Shown: piece after piece, positions 50,901-53,005 of the stretch | How the letters are laid out: each line of letters begins with the position of its first letter | Position numbering within the stretch: position 1 is the stretch's first letter | Assembly: GCA_029556545.1 (NCBI GenBank) | Contig: JAKQEQ010000112.1 | Location: forward strand, 1-53,005 | Reading direction: 5' to 3' | DNA length: 53,005 bases | Origin: Candidatus Hydrogenedentota bacterium | GTDB taxonomy: Bacteria; Hydrogenedentota; Hydrogenedentia; Hydrogenedentales; JAGMZX01 | Notes under the pieces: generated by a model | The model's input: the letters and a program-made list of their open reading frames with translations, nothing else | Told to the model about the DNA's origin: nothing | Databases searched by the model: none | Program-made: the position numbers and the translations under genes

Positions 50901-51348
50901 CGTCTACGCCTACGTCATGAACAACTACTGGGAAACCAACTACAAAGCGGCGCAGGAAGGACCGACCGTGTTCCGCTTCTCCTTGCGGCCCCACGACGGT
51001 TACGACGTCGTCCAGGCACATCGCTTCGGCATCGATCAGAGCCAGCCGCTTATCGTGTCGCCCATCGGCCCGGACGCGAAGCGCCAAGGCGCGGTCCCGC
51101 CGCTCTTCGCCATCAAGACGGACCGCCTCGTCTGCACCGCCCTCAAACCCAGCGACGCGGGCGACGCGATCATTGCGCGACTGCACAACGTGACCCAGGG
51201 ACAGGAGCGCGTCGCGCGCTTCTTCAGCAACCTTGCGCCCGAGGCGGCGCACCTATGTACCCTGAGCGAGAAGCCGGGCCGCGTGGTCCACCGGGACACG
51301 ACTGTCCTTCCCGGCGACATCGTGACCGTGCGATTACCATCCAGGTAG
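47968..51348 (+). CDS. Secreted GH38-type alpha-mannosidase-like glycosidase
   Basis: 1126 aa from the ATG at 47968 (AGGAGG 7 nt upstream). Signal peptide: MGILFTGAFIASAAPVAAQ region. Residues of about 25-200 form a PL4-type beta-sandwich (LWEIGFANESSAEFALAPNR, KHTFHIVFVLAEAPTEGKSI, FNINGTLFRR) seen at the N-terminus of secreted enzymes. From about 300 the GH38 barrel starts with the zinc motif HTHLDIGYTHHQ (H309-x-D311), then RFTWLPEGLWAVDSYLRR, SAMISDVPGYTWGIVPALAL (nucleophile Asp region), and the long C-terminal beta-domains common to GH38. Studied GH38 members hydrolyse alpha-mannosides using Zn. Exact substrate unknown. The URO-D-like gene follows after 73 nt. Confidence 0.88.
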   Translation: MKPSHHVIMGILFTGAFIASAAPVAAQTATKLLWEIGFANESSAEFALAPNRFGDFREDGLYVVGWSDPAKDWPYVHPGPIDPWAGARKHTFHIVFVLAEAPTEGKSILDVRLVDTHSVRAPAISFNINGTLFRRPTPKGAGDASIHGDPTVSQPHKMEIPFSSNLLKVGENEIAITVELGSWMLYDYIALKTMENAMLGDVKTLRPRVGAVECPPLLREENGALMQVVRAPVRHLGEPREITLRIEDGPAVTRTLVNGTQTVELLVPAVSQPTARLVTVTSGEEPLSRTEIELTPTRRWTLYLLHHTHLDIGYTHHQSEVEERQWSFLDQAVELGNATRDYPPEARFTWLPEGLWAVDSYLRRAAPEQRDAFIDAVRAGTIGLDALYGNELTALCRPEELLELTGFARRLAAQYDLTIDSAMISDVPGYTWGIVPALALSGVRFFSIGPNRGHRIGYTLSEWGDQPFYWISPSGKQRVLCWIHAEGYSWFHRGPFYHHGDAGVEAPALLEYLARLQESKYPYDIAIARYNIGGDNGPPDPNLPDFVRAWNEQYASPKIVIATVSEAFGAFEDRYGKMLPQKRGDFTPYWEDGAASSALETAVNRAAADRLVQAQTLWALLGSGPYPAADFNEAWRQAILYDEHTWGAHNSISEPESEFALSQWRTKQAFALDADRQSRDLLDRALAVLEPDADDVRRIAVLNTTSWPRTDLVLLPVTWKRAGDRVLTDAGAVVPSQRLSTGDLAFIARDVPPFASAVYVIEAGDPAPEGDARAEGARLITGGLVIEVDPESGAIFHLSKGEGAPNLVDTNTGLGLNDYLYVAGRDPASPQRAANATVTVKEPGPLVASLVITSDAPGCRALTRKIRVVAGFDRVDLVDTLDKEKVYEKEAVHIAFPFNIEGGTTRIDTPFAVVRPDSDQLVGSCKNYFTVQRWVDVSGSKHGVTLATPDSPLIEIGAITCDPVVVGWLKQTVRPRTHVYAYVMNNYWETNYKAAQEGPTVFRFSLRPHDGYDVVQAHRFGIDQSQPLIVSPIGPDAKRQGAVPPLFAIKTDRLVCTALKPSDAGDAIIARLHNVTQGQERVARFFSNLAPEAAHLCTLSEKPGRVVHRDTTVLPGDIVTVRLPSR

Positions 51349-51379
51349 GCGGAGGCGTGTTCGTAATCGTAATCGATCC

Positions 51380-51398
51380 CCTCTCCCCGACGGAGAGG
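51380..51398 (+). other. Hairpin between the GH38 and URO-D-like genes
   Basis: CCTCTCC and GGAGAGG form a 7-bp stem with a CCGAC loop. No T-run follows, so it may tune mRNA decay or expression rather than terminate. Confidence 0.45.
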
Positions 51399-51421
51399 CT
51401 TACAGCGACGGAGGTAATGCC

Positions 51422-52648
51422 ATGACTTCCCGCGAACGCGTGCTTGCCGCACTGAACCATCGCGATCCCGACCGCGTGCCCGTGGACCTCTCGGGGCACC
51501 GCTCTTCCGGCATCGCGGCGATGGTCTACCCGAAACTCCGCGCCGCGCTCGGCCTGCCCCCGAAGCCGATCCGCGTCTATGACCCCGTACAGCAACTCGC
51601 CATTGTCGACGACGACGTCCTCGAACGCTTCGGCGTCGATACCATCGAACTGGGTCGCGGCTTCGCGCTCGATGACAAAGACTGGGCCGAATGGGTCCTC
51701 CCCGACGGCGCCCCCTGTCTCATGCCCGCCTGGGCATTGCCCGCTCATGAGTCGGGCCGCTGGGTGATCCGATCAGAAACCGGCCGCGCCATCGCCGCCA
51801 TGCCGGACGGTGTCTGGTTCTTCGAGCAGACGCACTGGCCCTTCCTCGACGGAGACGACGACCCCGAGCGCATCCCCGACGCGATGCGCGAGTGCATGTG
51901 GACCGCCGTCGCCACTCCGCCCGGCCCCCTCGCCGCCGGCGCGGACGGCCCGGAACGACTTGCGGTGGGCGCGAAGGCGCTTCGCGCGCAAACTGACCGC
52001 GCCATCATCGGCCTCTTCGGCGGCAACCTCCTCGAAATGGGTCAATTCTTCTATCGCAATGATCAATTCCTCCTCATGCTCGCCGACGCCCCCCACCGCG
52101 TCCACCGATTCCTCGACGCCATCGTCGAAATCCACCTCGCCAACCTCGAACGCTTTCTCGGCGCGGTCGGCCCATACATCGACGTCATCCTCTTCGGTGA
52201 CGACCTCGGCATGCAGAACGGACCCCAGGTGTCCCCCGCCATGTACGACGAATTCTTCAGAACGCGCCACGCCATCATGTGGAAACGCGCCAAGCAACTC
52301 GCCCGCGTCAAGGTCATGCTCCATTGCTGTGGCGGCGTACGCGAACTCCTGCCCAGCCTCATCGACGCCGGGCTCGACGCCATCAACCCCGTCCAAATCT
52401 CCTGCCGCGGCATGGACGCCCCCGGCCTCAAGCGCGATTTCGGCAAACACATCACCTTTTGGGGCGGCGGATGCGACACCCAGCACATCCTCCCCCTCGC
52501 CACGCCCGACCACGTCGCCGCACACGTCCGCCAACAAGTCGCTGCACTCGCGCCCGGCGGTGGCTTTGTCTTCCAGCAGGTCCACAACATCATGGCCAAC
52601 GTGCCCCCCGAAAACATCATCGCCATGTACGACGCGGTGAATACCTAG
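51422..52648 (+). CDS. Uroporphyrinogen-decarboxylase-like protein (URO-D/MtbA-type methyltransferase family)
   Basis: 408 aa from the ATG at 51422 (GGAGGT 8 nt upstream). The N-terminus MTSRERVLAALNHRDPDRVP is the signature of URO-D-like proteins outside haem synthesis. Further matches: FGVDTIELGRGFALDDKDWA, DVILFGDDLGMQNGPQVSPA, MYDEFFRTRHAIMWKRAK, VMLHCCGGVRELLPSLIDAG, LDAINPVQISCRGMDAPGLK and ITFWGGGCDTQHILPLATPD. The HCCGG and GGGCDTQ motifs match the Zn-binding sites of methylcobamide:CoM methyltransferase relatives. In sugar-degrading loci such proteins are common but their reaction is unknown; demethylation of methylated sugars or compounds is a possible role. Probably cotranscribed with the GH38 gene. 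Confidence 0.93.
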   Translation: MTSRERVLAALNHRDPDRVPVDLSGHRSSGIAAMVYPKLRAALGLPPKPIRVYDPVQQLAIVDDDVLERFGVDTIELGRGFALDDKDWAEWVLPDGAPCLMPAWALPAHESGRWVIRSETGRAIAAMPDGVWFFEQTHWPFLDGDDDPERIPDAMRECMWTAVATPPGPLAAGADGPERLAVGAKALRAQTDRAIIGLFGGNLLEMGQFFYRNDQFLLMLADAPHRVHRFLDAIVEIHLANLERFLGAVGPYIDVILFGDDLGMQNGPQVSPAMYDEFFRTRHAIMWKRAKQLARVKVMLHCCGGVRELLPSLIDAGLDAINPVQISCRGMDAPGLKRDFGKHITFWGGGCDTQHILPLATPDHVAAHVRQQVAALAPGGGFVFQQVHNIMANVPPENIIAMYDAVNT

Positions 52649-53005
52649 CGCCTCCCCACCATGCCCCCGATCCTGAATCCACCCTCCCCTCGTCTCGTAC
52701 TACACCGAGAATCGACTCGGGCGCGCGCTCGGTTGTGCCAGTCCCCATCCATGCACGTCCTCGTTCTCGGGGATCGGGGACAGGCACGTCTCCCCCGCGC
52801 GGCGCGGGGTCGCTTGTGCCAGTCCCCATCCTTGCTCGTCCTCGTACTACTCCGAAAATCGACTCGCTTTGGAGTGCTGGAGCTTGCTCCAGCTTTCCCG
52901 TCCAGCAAGCTAGCTTGCCGGACAAGAGCGCAAGCAAGCTTGCGCAGTCCACATGCGTCGCGCACTTTCATCCTCTGCGGGAGAAACCGCAGGTTTCATG
53001 ACAAC
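52649..53005. repeat. Repeat- and hairpin-rich region without genes
   Basis: No gene seen in 357 bp. Direct copies of ttgtgccagtccccatcc occur near 52733 and 52814, each followed by a related cgtcctcgt block. cgtactac and aatcgactcg also occur twice (near 52696/52843 and 52711/52857). Between them lies the reverse complement of a module at 31100-31119. Three perfect hairpins follow at 52877-52892, 52905-52918 and 52928-52945, all built on an aagcttgc-like core. Confidence 0.8.

Overview
The window is GC-rich, densely coded chromosomal DNA from a Gram-negative bacterium: it has an outer-membrane polysaccharide export protein, a Tat-type oxidoreductase, an OmpA/Pal-like domain and lipoproteins. 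The gene set is typical of large heterotrophic genomes around the PVC and Hydrogenedentota lineages: many secreted carbohydrate-active proteins, Gfo/Idh/MocA and hydroxypyruvate-isomerase-like enzymes, URO-D-like proteins, a hydrazine-synthase-alpha-like dihaem protein, InlB-type repeats and REP-like palindromes. That placement is an inference from gene families; no 16S gene or other marker in the window fixes it.

Layout. 1-3188 (-) is the N-terminal part of a large secreted leucine-rich-repeat plus InlB-repeat protein that runs off the left edge. 3480-6033 (-) is a three-gene set: transsulfuration PLP enzyme, Tat-exported hydroxypyruvate-isomerase-like protein, DUF2007-type protein. 6265-8202 (+) is a secreted beta-helix (pectate-lyase-like) protein with an Ig-like domain. 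A family 2 glycosyltransferase follows at 8268-9038 (-). 9146-9763 (-) is a single-gene unit for an unknown exported protein with its own good promoter, ideal ribosome-binding site and terminator.

9918-23053 (-) is a 12-gene exopolysaccharide operon read right to left: export lipoprotein, chain-length protein, ExeA/XrtA-type ATPase, a BY-kinase-like protein without a P-loop, a small degenerate GGDEF-like protein, initiating sugar transferase, acyltransferase, flippase, polymerase/ligase, a GT2-GT4 fusion, a WecG-type transferase and a Nudix hydrolase. Several genes overlap start-to-stop. A consensus promoter at 23468-23496 implies a leader of about 400 nt.

23813-31045 (+) holds an [FeFe]-hydrogenase-like histidine kinase, a receiver-histidine kinase, greA and carB. 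31295-32593 (+) is a PlsC-like acyltransferase; 32642-34204 (-) a 5'-nucleotidase-like esterase; 34465-35817 (+) a Gfo/Idh/MocA oxidoreductase; 35777-37512 (-) TrmH and an unaccompanied OppF-type ATPase. 37667-38402 has an OmpA-domain remnant, tRNA-His and a doubtful small ORF. 38327-41401 (-) is the HZS-alpha-like dihaem protein. 41588-47086 (+) encodes a GH3-like protein with three LysM domains and altered active-site motifs, a hybrid histidine kinase preceded by a 13-codon leader ORF, and a ComEA-like protein. 47113-47691 (-) is an unknown exported protein. 47968-52648 (+) is a GH38-type glycosidase followed by a URO-D-like protein. 52649-53005 is made of repeats and hairpins.

The clearest themes are cell-surface polysaccharide synthesis, secreted glycan breakdown, and redox or H2 sensing linked to histidine kinases. 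Mobile palindromic repeats have entered several coding regions in frame.
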